Assembly: GCA_944387035.1 (NCBI GenBank)
Contig: CALXDJ010000003.1
Location: 1-64,000 of the forward strand
Source of the DNA: an uncultured Oscillospiraceae bacterium
Lineage (GTDB): Bacteria; Bacillota; Clostridia; Oscillospirales; Oscillospiraceae
Direction of reading: 5' to 3'
DNA length: 64,000 bases
How positions within the stretch are numbered: the stretch's first letter is position 1; the number at the start of each line of letters is the position of its first letter. Of this stretch, positions 15,757 through 23,592 are shown in pieces. Made by a program: the position numbers and the translations under genes. The notes under the pieces are model-generated. The model saw only the letters and a list, made by a program, of their open reading frames with translations. It did no database searches and was not told where the DNA came from.

Positions 15757-17505
15757 ATGCCATTGGACGCGATCACACTGCAGGCGCTGGTTGCGGAGCT
15801 GCGGCCGCAGCTTTTGGGCCTGCGGATTGATAAGGTACAGCAGCCTGCCCGGGACCAAGTGATTTTGCTGCTGCGCGGGAACCGTCGGCTGCTGCTCAAC
15901 GCCGGGGCCAACGCGCCCCGTCTTCAGCTGACGGAGCTGCTGCGGGACAATCCCGCCGAGCCGCCTATGTTCTGCATGCTGCTGCGCAAGCATCTGGTGG
16001 GGGCCAGGGTGGCGGAGATCACGCAGCCGCCCATGGAGCGGCTGGTCCGCATGGAACTGGATATTACGGATGAGTTTGGCCGTCCCGGTCGCCGGACGCT
16101 GGTACTGGAGGCCATGGGCCGCCGGTCCAACCTGATTTTGCTGGATGGAGACGGACGGATCATTGAGTGCTTGCGCCGGGTGGACGCAGATTTGTCCGCT
16201 GCCCGGCAGGTACTGCCAGGGCTGTTCTATCAGGCTCCGGCCTCCGGGGACCGGCTGCCGGTGACGCAGGAAACAGAGGCGGGATTCCGGGCCCGTCTGG
16301 CCGCGGCCAATCCCGAGCGGCAGCTGGATGCGTTTTTGCTGGATCAGTATTTCGGCCTTTCTCCTCTGACTGCCCGGGAACTGGCCTTCCGCACCACCGG
16401 GGAGACCGACAGCCACCTGTTTGGCCTGGGGCCGGTTGGGGAGGATCGATTCTGGCAGGAAGTGTCTGCTCTCATCGAGGCAGTAAAGGAAAACCACTTT
16501 GCGCCATATTGCCTGTGGAAGGACGGCCGTCCGGTGGAGTTTTCGGCCTTTGCCATCCGGCAGTATGGCTCCGGGATGGAGTGTGTGCGCTGTGAGAGCT
16601 TCTCTCAGATGCTGGACCGGTTCTATGAGGTTCGGGAGCGGCAGGAGCGGGTACGGCAGAAGGGCGCGGATCTGATCCGCACGGCCACCACGGCCCGGGA
16701 CCGCCTGCGGCGCAAGCTGGCTCTTCAGGAAAAGGACTATGCCCAGACCCAGGACCGGGATCAGCTGCGAATCTGCGGGGACCTGATTACCGCCAATCTC
16801 TACCGGATGGAGCGGGGTGCCCGGACGCTGACATGCGAGAATTACTATGAGGAGGGCTGCCCCCAGGTGACGGTGCCCCTGGACCCGCTGCTCACCCCCC
16901 AGCAGAACGCCGCCAAGTACTATAAGCGCTACAGCAAGGCCAAAACAGCGGAGCGGTATCTCAAAGAGCAGATGGCCATTGCCCGGCGGGATCTGGAGTA
17001 TTTGGAGAGTGTGCTGGAGGAGATTTCCGAGGCGGAAACGGAACAGGACTTCACGGATATCCGGGGAGAGCTGCGGGATGCGGGCTTTTTGCGGACCCAG
17101 GGAAAAAAGGGGATCAACCGCCCGGCCAAGCCCCGGGAATTTTGCACCAGCAGCGGATTCCGGGTGCTGGTAGGCCGGAACAATCGGCAAAATGACCAAC
17201 TGACCACCAAGACCGCCGATCACCGGGATCTTTGGTTCCACACCCAGAAGATTCATGGCTCCCACGTGATTTTGTGCACGCAGGGACAAGCGGTGGATGA
17301 CGAGACCATTGTCGAGGCCGCCAAGATTGCCGCCTGGTACTCTCAGGCCCGGGAAAGCGGTAATGTGCCGGTGGATTATACGCAGGTCAAGAACGTGAAA
17401 AAGCCTTCCGGCGCCCGGCCCGGTATGGTGATCTATTCCACCTGCCGCACGGTGAATGTCACGCCGGAGGAGGAGCTGGTAACCCGGCTGAGCGTCCGCC
17501 GATAA
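15757..17505 (+). CDS. rqcH: Ribosome quality control factor RqcH (NFACT protein)
   Basis: A 582-residue NFACT family protein, formerly called fibronectin-binding protein. In Bacillus, RqcH binds stalled 50S subunits carrying peptidyl-tRNA and directs C-terminal alanine tailing. The order here is NFACT-N (residues 1-200, opening with ALVAELRPQLLGLRIDKVQQ), a long coiled coil (about 290-430) and a C-terminal NFACT-R/DUF814 domain (LVGRNNRQNDQL, DLWFHTQKIHGSHVIL, VKNVKKPSGARPG). The position aligned with the D97-R98 pair described in B. subtilis appears as E94-R95, a conservative change whose effect on tailing is unknown. It ends with a strong terminator. Confidence 0.93.
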   Translation: MPLDAITLQALVAELRPQLLGLRIDKVQQPARDQVILLLRGNRRLLLNAGANAPRLQLTELLRDNPAEPPMFCMLLRKHLVGARVAEITQPPMERLVRMELDITDEFGRPGRRTLVLEAMGRRSNLILLDGDGRIIECLRRVDADLSAARQVLPGLFYQAPASGDRLPVTQETEAGFRARLAAANPERQLDAFLLDQYFGLSPLTARELAFRTTGETDSHLFGLGPVGEDRFWQEVSALIEAVKENHFAPYCLWKDGRPVEFSAFAIRQYGSGMECVRCESFSQMLDRFYEVRERQERVRQKGADLIRTATTARDRLRRKLALQEKDYAQTQDRDQLRICGDLITANLYRMERGARTLTCENYYEEGCPQVTVPLDPLLTPQQNAAKYYKRYSKAKTAERYLKEQMAIARRDLEYLESVLEEISEAETEQDFTDIRGELRDAGFLRTQGKKGINRPAKPREFCTSSGFRVLVGRNNRQNDQLTTKTADHRDLWFHTQKIHGSHVILCTQGQAVDDETIVEAAKIAAWYSQARESGNVPVDYTQVKNVKKPSGARPGMVIYSTCRTVNVTPEEELVTRLSVRR

Positions 17506-17521
17506 CCGTATATTTGGAGAG

Positions 17522-17555
17522 AAAGACACTGCCTAACCGGCAGTGTCTTTTTCCG
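17522..17555 (+). terminator. Intrinsic terminator after rqcH
   Basis: Stem AAAGACACTGCC with GGCAGTGTCTTT, five-base loop, then TTTTT. Confidence 0.93.
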
Positions 17556-17605
17556 ATGTGTGGAAACTTAACAAAATCGAAACAGGTTTTTGTGCAAATT
17601 GACTA

Positions 17606-17633
17606 TTGCAAATAACGCGAAAAGTTTTAAAAT
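17606..17633 (+). promoter_or_regulatory. Promoter of the cation/proton antiporter
   Basis: TTGCAA, a 16-bp spacer and TAAAAT. A second TTGACT at 17599 lies too far for normal spacing. Confidence 0.6.
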
Positions 17634-17694
17634 AGAGCCCCGCAAGAAGAAAGAAGCAATACTTGAAACCATAGGATTGGAGGGGGGAGTCCAT

Positions 17695-18984
17695 ATGACC
17701 TATCATTATCTTATGGACCTGGCACTGATTTTGCTGAGTACCAAGCTGCTGGGTCTCATTACACAAAAGTTTCAGATGCCCCAGGTTGTGGGTGCTCTGC
17801 TGGCAGGACTGATTCTGGGACCGTCGTGCCTGAATGTACTTTCTGAGACAGAATTTCTCTCTCAGCTCAGTGAGCTGGGCGTGATTGTGCTGATGTTCTC
17901 CGCCGGTATGGGAACCGATATTCAGGAACTCAAACACAGCGGAAAAGCGGGCTTTCTGGTGGCGCTGCTGGGCGTGGTGGCGCCCCTGGTAATGGGCACG
18001 GCTTTGGCCTGGGGCGCAGATCTGTGGGGTCTCATCGAAAGCAGCGGCTTCCTGGAGAATGTGTTCCTGGGCACGATCCTGACGGCCACCTCCGTGAGCA
18101 TCACGGTGGAGACCCTCAAGGAAATGGGAAAGCTGGATACCCGGGTAGGCAACACCATCCTGGCAGCGGCACTGATCGATGATGTGCTGGGCCTGATTGC
18201 CCTGACCATTGTCAGCAGTGTGGCCGGCGGACAGGAGAGCATCGTAATGGTGCTGGTCAAGATTGTGCTGTTCTTCGTGTTTGCCCTGGTAGTGGGTCTG
18301 GGAGCCAACCGGCTGTTTTGCTGGATGATCCGGCAGCAGCAGGGGCGGAATATGCGGCGTTATCCGGTGCTGGCCTTTGTGCTGTGCCTGGTGATGGCCT
18401 ATTGCGCTGAGGAGTTTTTCGGCGTGGCGGATATCACCGGCGCCTATGCGGCGGGCTTGGTCATTTCCTGCACACCCAAGTCCACGTATATTCAGTCCAA
18501 GTATGATCCTCTGGGGTATCTGCTGCTGACGCCGGTGTTTTTTGCCAGCATCGGCATTGATGCGCAGATCCACGATGTGGGCATGGGCATCGCCGTGTTC
18601 TCCGCACTGCTGCTGGTAATTTCCGTTATCTCCAAGATGGTGGGCTGCGGCCTGGGTGCCAAACTGTGCGGGTTTTCCGGAAAGGAAAGCGTGCAGGTGG
18701 GCGTAGGTATGGTATGCCGGGGTGAAGTGGCCCTGATCGTGGCCAACCGCGGTCTGTCCATGGGCGTGCTGAGCCAGGATTTGATGACCCCGGTGATTAT
18801 CACCGTAGTGGGCGGTACGATCCTGACCCCGGTTTTGCTGAAGCTGGCCTTCCGCGGCGAGAAGGAGACGCCGATGGAGGAGAGCGGTCTGACCGACCGG
18901 TACGAAAAGGTGGAACAGCTGGACCTGGTGTCCGATCAGCTGCTGCGCAAAGACCAGGAGCTGATGGACAAAGGCAACTCCTGA
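17695..18984 (+). CDS. Cation/proton antiporter, CPA2 (KefB/NapA-like) family
   Basis: A 429-residue membrane protein with about twelve helices of the Na+/H+ exchanger fold. Conserved parts include KLLGLITQKFQMPQVVGALL near the start, LGPSCLN, a TATSVSITVETLKEMGKL segment near residue 135 and the double-aspartate ion site AALIDDVLGLIAL near residue 160, which marks electrogenic CPA2 members. MVCRGEVALIVANRG near residue 345 is also typical. There is no C-terminal TrkA-N domain, unlike KefB/KefC. It probably exchanges Na+ or K+ for H+. ATG at 17695 follows GGAGGGGGGAG. It is a single-gene unit. Confidence 0.88.
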   Translation: MTYHYLMDLALILLSTKLLGLITQKFQMPQVVGALLAGLILGPSCLNVLSETEFLSQLSELGVIVLMFSAGMGTDIQELKHSGKAGFLVALLGVVAPLVMGTALAWGADLWGLIESSGFLENVFLGTILTATSVSITVETLKEMGKLDTRVGNTILAAALIDDVLGLIALTIVSSVAGGQESIVMVLVKIVLFFVFALVVGLGANRLFCWMIRQQQGRNMRRYPVLAFVLCLVMAYCAEEFFGVADITGAYAAGLVISCTPKSTYIQSKYDPLGYLLLTPVFFASIGIDAQIHDVGMGIAVFSALLLVISVISKMVGCGLGAKLCGFSGKESVQVGVGMVCRGEVALIVANRGLSMGVLSQDLMTPVIITVVGGTILTPVLLKLAFRGEKETPMEESGLTDRYEKVEQLDLVSDQLLRKDQELMDKGNS

Positions 18985-19010
18985 ATTTGGCCAATACCGA
19001 TGCAAATATA

Positions 19011-19053
19011 AATACGGTCCGCGGAAGCGTCAGACGTTTCCGCGGACCGTATT
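19011..19053. terminator. Bidirectional terminator between convergent genes
   Basis: A 16-bp stem AATACGGTCCGCGGAA with its exact complement closes an 11-base loop. Both the antiporter (plus) and the DUF378 gene (minus) end here. Confidence 0.85.
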
Positions 19054-19064
19054 CGTTATTTCCA

Positions 19065-19289
19065 TCAAGAAGCGGTGTGGGGTGCGTGTCCGGTTTCCTC
19101 ATTGTTGCGGAACAGCAGCGTGATGCACCAAAGACCCGCCAGTCCCACCAGCGCGTAGATCACGCGGGAGAAGACGGACATCTGGCCGCCGAAAAGAAAG
19201 GCGACCGTGTCGAAACCGAACAGGCCGATGCCGCCCCAGTTCAGGGCGCCGACAATGGCCAGAAGCAGTGCGATTTTGTCTACAATCAT
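19065..19289 (-). CDS. DUF378 family small membrane protein
   Basis: A 74-residue protein starting MIVDKIALLLAIVGALNWG. The INWG-like turn between two hydrophobic helices and the GFDTVAFLFGG segment are the DUF378 pattern, and a second helix RVIYALVGLAGLWCITLLF follows. Function of the family is unknown. ATG at 19289 is preferred over a longer frame because TTGGAGG lies at proper spacing. It stands alone on the minus strand between two plus-strand units. Confidence 0.85.
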   Translation of the reverse strand: MIVDKIALLLAIVGALNWGGIGLFGFDTVAFLFGGQMSVFSRVIYALVGLAGLWCITLLFRNNEETGHAPHTAS

Positions 19290-19374
19290 GCTCAAACCTC
19301 CAATCCTGGGATTTGCGCATAGCATGCCCCGATAAGAGCAGCTGTATACCCGGGGGTGAAATTTGGAAATGCAA

Positions 19375-19404
19375 TTGCAAAGCGTTCGGGGAATATTGTA
19401 TAAT
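19375..19404 (+). promoter_or_regulatory. Promoter of thrH and following genes
   Basis: TTGCAA, an 18-bp spacer, TATAAT, 32 bases before the thrH ATG. Confidence 0.8.
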
Positions 19405-19436
19405 CAATGTACTTTCAAAAAACGCAGGAGGGCCTT

Positions 19437-20036
19437 ATGAATATTGTATGCTTGGATATGGAGGGTGTATTGGTGCCCGAGATCTGGATCGCGTTTTCCG
19501 AGGCCAGCGGGATTCCGGAGCTCAAGCGCACTACCCGGGACGAGCCGGACTACGACAAGCTTATGCGCTGGCGTTTGGGCGTATTGAAGGAGCATGGGCT
19601 GGGTCTCAAGGAGATTCAGCAGACCATTGCCCGGATTGACCCGCTGCCTGGCGCCAAGGCATTTTTGGATGCGCTGCGGTCCAAGACCCAGGTCATCATC
19701 CTCAGCGATACCTTTGAGGAGTTTGCCAAGCCCCTGATGGAAAAACTGGGCTGGCCCACCATTTTCTGCAACAGCCTGGAGGTGGCCGATTCCGGAGAGA
19801 TCACCGGCTTCAAGATGCGCTGTGCCCAGTCCAAACTCACTACGGTCCGGGCGCTGCAGTCCATCGGTTACGAGACCATCGCTGCCGGTGACAGCTACAA
19901 TGACCTGGGCATGATCCAGGCCAGCAAGGCGGGATTTTTGTTTAAGAGTACGGAGAAGATCAAGGCCGATCACCCCGAGCTGCCCGCTTACGAGGCGTTT
20001 GATGAGCTTCTTTCTGCCATCGAAGCGGTACTGTAA
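19437..20036 (+). CDS. thrH: ThrH-type phosphoserine phosphatase / homoserine phosphotransferase
   Basis: A 199-residue HAD-superfamily phosphatase closely resembling Pseudomonas ThrH: CLDMEGVLVPEIWIAFSE at the start (the DXE variant of motif I), TRDEPDYDKLMRWRL, VIILSDTFEEFAKPLM (motif II) and AAGDSYNDLGM (motif IV). ThrH dephosphorylates phosphoserine and can transfer the phosphate to homoserine. In an organism lacking classical SerB it would provide the last step of serine synthesis; that is inference. The ATG follows a CAGGAGGGC site. It heads an operon with a 46-residue membrane peptide and a DUF1015 gene, a family often found beside serine biosynthesis genes in Clostridia. Confidence 0.9.
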   Translation: MNIVCLDMEGVLVPEIWIAFSEASGIPELKRTTRDEPDYDKLMRWRLGVLKEHGLGLKEIQQTIARIDPLPGAKAFLDALRSKTQVIILSDTFEEFAKPLMEKLGWPTIFCNSLEVADSGEITGFKMRCAQSKLTTVRALQSIGYETIAAGDSYNDLGMIQASKAGFLFKSTEKIKADHPELPAYEAFDELLSAIEAVL

Positions 20037-20075
20037 CAGGAGGAAATCACCGGGAGAACAGTGGAGGGAGGAAGC

Positions 20076-20216
20076 ATGGAACTGTTTGCTGCTTTGTTCA
20101 ATGCATGCTTCGGCAATATCCTGCTGCTGATCTGGATTGCTCCGCCACTGCTGCTCATGGCGGCATATCTTATTTATATTGCAATCAAAACGATTGGGGA
20201 ATTCCGAAAAAAGTAA
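20076..20216 (+). CDS. Micro-membrane protein (46 aa)
   Basis: An open frame of 47 codons with a very strong GGAGGGAGG ribosome-binding site. The product starts MELFAALFNACFGN, has one long hydrophobic helix (residues 14-38) and ends in basic GEFRKK, predicting a single-pass membrane peptide with the C-terminus inside. It resembles the 51-residue product at 21657-21812 in its MELF-type opening, one helix and a basic FRKK/FRQK tail, so the two look like paralogues. It sits 39 bp after thrH and 17 bp before the DUF1015 gene, in one transcript. Family unknown. Confidence 0.7.
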   Translation: MELFAALFNACFGNILLLIWIAPPLLLMAAYLIYIAIKTIGEFRKK

Positions 20217-20233
20217 AAGAAAGGAATCTATCC

Positions 20234-21520
20234 ATGAATGAAACATTCCAGCGCCTGGGCTTTTATCCCGCGGATATTCTGCTGCCCCAGGGAGTGGACA
20301 TGACGCGCTGGGCGGTGGTGGCCTGCGACCAGTTCACCTCCCAGCCGGAATATTGGCAGGCGGTGGAGCAGACGGTGGGAGACGCACCGTCCACGCTCCG
20401 TCTGATTCTGCCGGAGTCTCACCTCCATGATCCCGATGTGGACGGGCATATCCAGGCCATCAACGCGACCATGGAGCGCTATCTGGACCAGGGCCTGTTC
20501 CGCACGCTGCCCGGCAGTATGATCTATCTGCGCCGCACCCAGTCTGACGGGGCGGTGCGCCAGGGCCTCATTGGTATGGTGGATCTGGAACAGTACGACT
20601 TTACTCCCGGTTCCGGCGCCCTGATCCGGGCCACGGAGGGAACCGTGCTCTCCCGGATTCCGCCCCGGGTTCGGGTGCGGGAAGGCGCTCCCATTGAACT
20701 GCCCCATGTGATGCTGCTCATTGACAATCCCGACCGGACGGTGATTGAACCTCTGGGCGGAGATACGGCGCAGATGGAGGAGGTCTACGACTTTGATCTC
20801 CAGCAGGGCGGCGGCCACTTGGCGGGATGGCGCTTGACGCAGGCCCAGATGGACGCAGTTTCCCGGGCCTTGGAGGCTCTGGCTGCGCCGGAGGCCATGG
20901 AGCGCCGCTACGGCATGGCCGGCGCGCCGCCGCTGCTCTTTGCCGTGGGAGACGGAAACCACTCCCTGGCTACGGCCAAGCGGTGCTATGAGGACCTCAA
21001 GGCTGTGACGCCGCCGGAGCAGTGGGCGTCTTTGCCCGCCCGATATGCCTTGGTGGAGGTGGTGAACAACCACGACGACGCCCTGCGCTTCGAGCCCATC
21101 CACCGTGTGCTCTTCGATGTGGACCCGGAGGATTTTTATGCCTTTTTCCGTACTTGCTTCCCCAATGCCTACGAGGGGCAGGGAACGGGCCATGTGATGG
21201 AGTTTCTCTGGCAGGACCATGACGTGACCGTGACTGTGCCGGACCCCAAGCTGCAGCTGGCGGTGGGAACGCTGCAAGGCGTCATGGATGCGTATTTGGA
21301 GACGCATCCCGGCCGGGTGGATTATATCCACGGCGAGGATGTCACCCGGCAGTTGGCCCGGGAGCCGGGCCGCTTGGGAGTGTTGCTGCCTGCCATGGGC
21401 AAAGAACAGCTGTTTAAGACTGTTATGGCGGACGGCGTCCTGCCCCGCAAGACCTTTTCCATGGGACATGCCCAGGACAAGCGCTATTATGTGGAGGCGC
21501 GAAAAATCAAATCCTGTTGA
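20234..21520 (+). CDS. DUF1015 family protein
   Basis: A 428-residue cytoplasmic protein of the DUF1015 family. It carries the family's VGDGNHSLATAKRCYEDLK motif near residue 240 and RYALVEVVNNHDDALRFEPI near residue 275, and a C-terminal MAKEQLF-like segment (AMGKEQLFKTVMADGVLPRK). The family's activity is not established; in Clostridia it is recurrently linked with serA/serC, and here it follows a ThrH-type phosphatase, so a role around phosphoserine metabolism is plausible. The start has an AAAGGAA site. A strong terminator ends the operon. Confidence 0.88.
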   Translation: MNETFQRLGFYPADILLPQGVDMTRWAVVACDQFTSQPEYWQAVEQTVGDAPSTLRLILPESHLHDPDVDGHIQAINATMERYLDQGLFRTLPGSMIYLRRTQSDGAVRQGLIGMVDLEQYDFTPGSGALIRATEGTVLSRIPPRVRVREGAPIELPHVMLLIDNPDRTVIEPLGGDTAQMEEVYDFDLQQGGGHLAGWRLTQAQMDAVSRALEALAAPEAMERRYGMAGAPPLLFAVGDGNHSLATAKRCYEDLKAVTPPEQWASLPARYALVEVVNNHDDALRFEPIHRVLFDVDPEDFYAFFRTCFPNAYEGQGTGHVMEFLWQDHDVTVTVPDPKLQLAVGTLQGVMDAYLETHPGRVDYIHGEDVTRQLAREPGRLGVLLPAMGKEQLFKTVMADGVLPRKTFSMGHAQDKRYYVEARKIKSC

Positions 21521-21528
21521 TACAGTGT

Positions 21529-21565
21529 CCCCGGTGAAAATTTTTTCACCGGGGGCTTTCTTTTT
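21529..21565 (+). terminator. Intrinsic terminator after the DUF1015 gene
   Basis: Stem CCCCGGTGAAAA paired with TTTTCACCGGGG, then a T-rich tract CTTTCTTTTTG. Confidence 0.9.
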
Positions 21566-21585
21566 GCAAATGGCTATGGTACAAT
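21557..21585 (+). promoter_or_regulatory. Probable extended -10 promoter of the 51-residue membrane protein
   Basis: TGG-TACAAT forms an extended -10; the -35 (TTTCTT, 17-bp spacer) is poor and overlaps the terminator tract. Confidence 0.5.
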
Positions 21586-21656
21586 AGAACCAGAAAAAGA
21601 AGCGTACTAGTAGCTGGTTTTGGGCATGATTCACAAAGCGGAGAAAGGAGTTTCCC

Positions 21657-21812
21657 ATGGCAGAGCTGTTTGGAAGTGCGCTGTATTTCAGCGGCGGGTT
21701 GATTTTCGTGAGCTTCCTGCTGCTGCCTGTGGTATTTTTGCTGTGCATCAGCCTGGTGTATATCGTGGTGGAGGCCATTTGGCGCTTCCGTCAAAAACGC
21801 GGGATGTTTTAG
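21657..21812 (+). CDS. Micro-membrane protein (51 aa)
   Basis: A 52-codon frame with a GAGAAAGGAG site. The product opens MAELFGSALYFSGG, carries one hydrophobic helix (about residues 14-40) and ends with basic WRFRQKRGMF, so it is a single-pass membrane peptide. It is similar in plan and in scattered residues to the 46-residue product at 20076-20216. It is a separate transcription unit with its own likely promoter and a strong terminator only eight bases after the stop. Independent expression of such a short gene suggests a real role, but none can be named. Confidence 0.68.
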   Translation: MAELFGSALYFSGGLIFVSFLLLPVVFLLCISLVYIVVEAIWRFRQKRGMF

Positions 21813-21819
21813 TATGGTT

Positions 21820-21856
21820 CCGGGCCGCGCAATTTGCGCGGCCCGGCTTTTTTTTT
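21820..21856 (+). terminator. Intrinsic terminator after the 51-residue gene
   Basis: 13-bp stem CCGGGCCGCGCAA with its complement, one-base loop, then nine T. Confidence 0.93.
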
Positions 21857-21876
21857 GCGGATGGGTGTGGTACACT
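21848..21876 (+). promoter_or_regulatory. Extended -10 promoter of ispE
   Basis: TGTGG-TACACT forms an extended -10; the -35 region is only a T-run shared with the terminator upstream. Confidence 0.5.
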
Positions 21877-21908
21877 GGAACCGGAATTTGAGGAAGCGGA
21901 GGCACAGT

Positions 21909-22802
21909 ATGAAACGGAAGGCTCCTTGTAAAATCAATCTGGCTCTGGATATTCTGGGCCGGCGGCCGGACGGATACCACGAGATGGACATGATCATGCA
22001 GACGGTGTCCCTGTGGGACTGTGTGACGGTGCGCCCTGCTTCGGCGGGATTTGCCATTCACACCGGCGGGGATCTGATCCCGGCGGGGAAGAAGAGCCTG
22101 GAACAGCGGGCGGCGGAGTCTTTTTTTGCCCATGTGGGCCGTGAGATGCCGGGGCTTTGCGTGGAGCTGGAAAAGCATACCCCGGCCTATGCGGGCCTTG
22201 GCGGCGGCAGTGCGGATGTGGCGGCGCTGCTGCGGATTCTGCGGGATACGTATGCACCGGACTTGCGCGACGAGACGTTGGAGGCCATTGGACTGGAGAT
22301 TGGCAGCGACATGCCCTTTTGCGTCCGGGGCGGTACGGCGCTGGCCCAGGGCCGGGGAGAGCGGCTGACGGACTTGCCGCCGCTGCCGCCGTGCTGGATT
22401 GTACTGTGCAAGCCGTCCTTCGGCATTCCCACGCCGGAGCTGTTTGCCCTGGTGGACGGACAGAAGCTCACCCGGCGGCCGGACCTTGCCGGAATGCGGG
22501 CGGCTCTGGAGCGGGGAGACCTGGAGGGCATAGCGGCCCGGCTTTGTAATGTCTTTGAGCAGGTGCTGCTGCCGGATTATCAGGAGGTGTTTGCCATCCG
22601 GGACCGGATGCGGGAGGAAGGCGCCCTCAATGCCGCCATGAGCGGCTCGGGGCCCACGGTGTTCGGACTGTTCCGGGAGGAGGAGACGGCCCGGGCGGCG
22701 GCACGAACGATGAAAGAGACCTGGCCGGAGACCTTTGTTGCACAGCCGGTTGGAAAGCTCTCGGACCAGAAAGATTTGGAAATTTTTTCTGAATCGGTAT
22801 AA
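21909..22802 (+). CDS. ispE: 4-diphosphocytidyl-2-C-methyl-D-erythritol kinase
   Basis: A 297-residue GHMP kinase of the non-mevalonate isoprenoid pathway: it phosphorylates CDP-ME with ATP. The start KAPCKINLALDILGRRPDGYHE is the IspE N-terminal motif with its catalytic lysine. The GHMP ATP-binding loop is GLGGGSADVAALLR near residue 100, and SGSGPTVFGLF near residue 245 is motif 3. The product feeds isoprenoid precursors for undecaprenyl phosphate, the carrier used by the TagO-like enzyme elsewhere in the window. Its 3' end contains the promoter of spoIIR. Confidence 0.94.
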   Translation: MKRKAPCKINLALDILGRRPDGYHEMDMIMQTVSLWDCVTVRPASAGFAIHTGGDLIPAGKKSLEQRAAESFFAHVGREMPGLCVELEKHTPAYAGLGGGSADVAALLRILRDTYAPDLRDETLEAIGLEIGSDMPFCVRGGTALAQGRGERLTDLPPLPPCWIVLCKPSFGIPTPELFALVDGQKLTRRPDLAGMRAALERGDLEGIAARLCNVFEQVLLPDYQEVFAIRDRMREEGALNAAMSGSGPTVFGLFREEETARAAARTMKETWPETFVAQPVGKLSDQKDLEIFSESV

Positions 22803-22803
22803 T
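22776..22803 (+). promoter_or_regulatory. Promoter of spoIIR inside the end of ispE
   Basis: TTGGAA, a 16-bp spacer and TATAAT, spanning the ispE stop codon. It looks sigma-A-like. In B. subtilis spoIIR is read by forespore sigma-F; no clear sigma-F site is seen, so vegetative or mixed control is possible. Confidence 0.55.
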
Positions 22804-22859
22804 TTTCCGTCAATTCGTCCATGATGCAGGCAAAGACCTGTACGAAAGGGACGAGACAT

Positions 22860-23492
22860 ATGCAACAAGTGAAACGGATTTCCCGCCGTCTGAAGCGGGT
22901 GGAGATTGTACTGATGGTAGCGGCAGCCCTGGTTTTGATGAGCGGGGCCTTGGCGCTGCAGACCCAGGATCAGCTGGCCGACAAGGTGGTGCGGCTGCAT
23001 GTGCTGGCCAATTCCGACTCGGAAGAGGACCAGGCCCTCAAGCTCCGGGTCCGGGACCGGGTGTTGGAACGGGCCACGGAACTGCTGGAGCAGTCGGCGG
23101 ACCGCCAGGAGGCCGAGGCATTGCTGCGCGGCAATCTGCTGGAGCTGGAGAATCTGGCGGCGGAAGAGATTGCGGCGGCGGGGTATGACTATCCCGTAAC
23201 GGCGGAACTCACGGATACGACATTTCCCACCCGGGAGTATGACGGCTTCACCCTGCCGGCAGGGGAATATCTGGCACTGCGGATCGTAATTGGCGAGGGT
23301 GCCGGACAAAACTGGTGGTGTGTGGTGTTCCCGCCTCTCTGCACCACCGCGTCAGCGGATGTTCCCGCTTCCGCACTGGCGGCGGGACTGACGCAGGAGG
23401 ATGTGAATCTCATCACGGAGGAGCCGGGGTATGTGCTGAAATTCAAGACCGTGGAACTCTGGGAGCGGCTGCGGGCGGCTCTGGAGGGCTGA
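22860..23492 (+). CDS. spoIIR: Stage II sporulation protein R
   Basis: A 210-residue secreted signalling protein. Made in the forespore in Bacillus, it acts across the septum on SpoIIGA to trigger pro-sigma-E processing in the mother cell. Residues 1-40 contain a membrane/signal segment (VEIVLMVAAALVLMSGALAL). The following RLHVLANSDSEEDQALKLRVRD is the SpoIIR signature, and AGQNWWCVVFPPLC near residue 158 is the second conserved block. Length is typical. Its target gene spoIIGA begins at 63359. The ATG at 22860 follows a GAAAGGGA site. Confidence 0.94.
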   Translation: MQQVKRISRRLKRVEIVLMVAAALVLMSGALALQTQDQLADKVVRLHVLANSDSEEDQALKLRVRDRVLERATELLEQSADRQEAEALLRGNLLELENLAAEEIAAAGYDYPVTAELTDTTFPTREYDGFTLPAGEYLALRIVIGEGAGQNWWCVVFPPLCTTASADVPASALAAGLTQEDVNLITEEPGYVLKFKTVELWERLRAALEG

Positions 23493-23502
23493 ATATGTGT
23501 AA

Positions 23503-23536
23503 CAAGCGGCGTCGGGCATGAGCCCGGCGCCGCTTG
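23503..23536. terminator. Hairpin terminator between spoIIR and the convergent DUF1643 gene
   Basis: CAAGCGGCG-TCGGGC with GCCCGG-CGCCGCTTG around ATGA, with one mismatch. T-runs are short on both sides. Confidence 0.7.
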
Positions 23537-23592
23537 CTTGCGTATGGGAAGTTGGATACGATACCCGGAGTGCCGAAGCATTCGCTCCGGTC

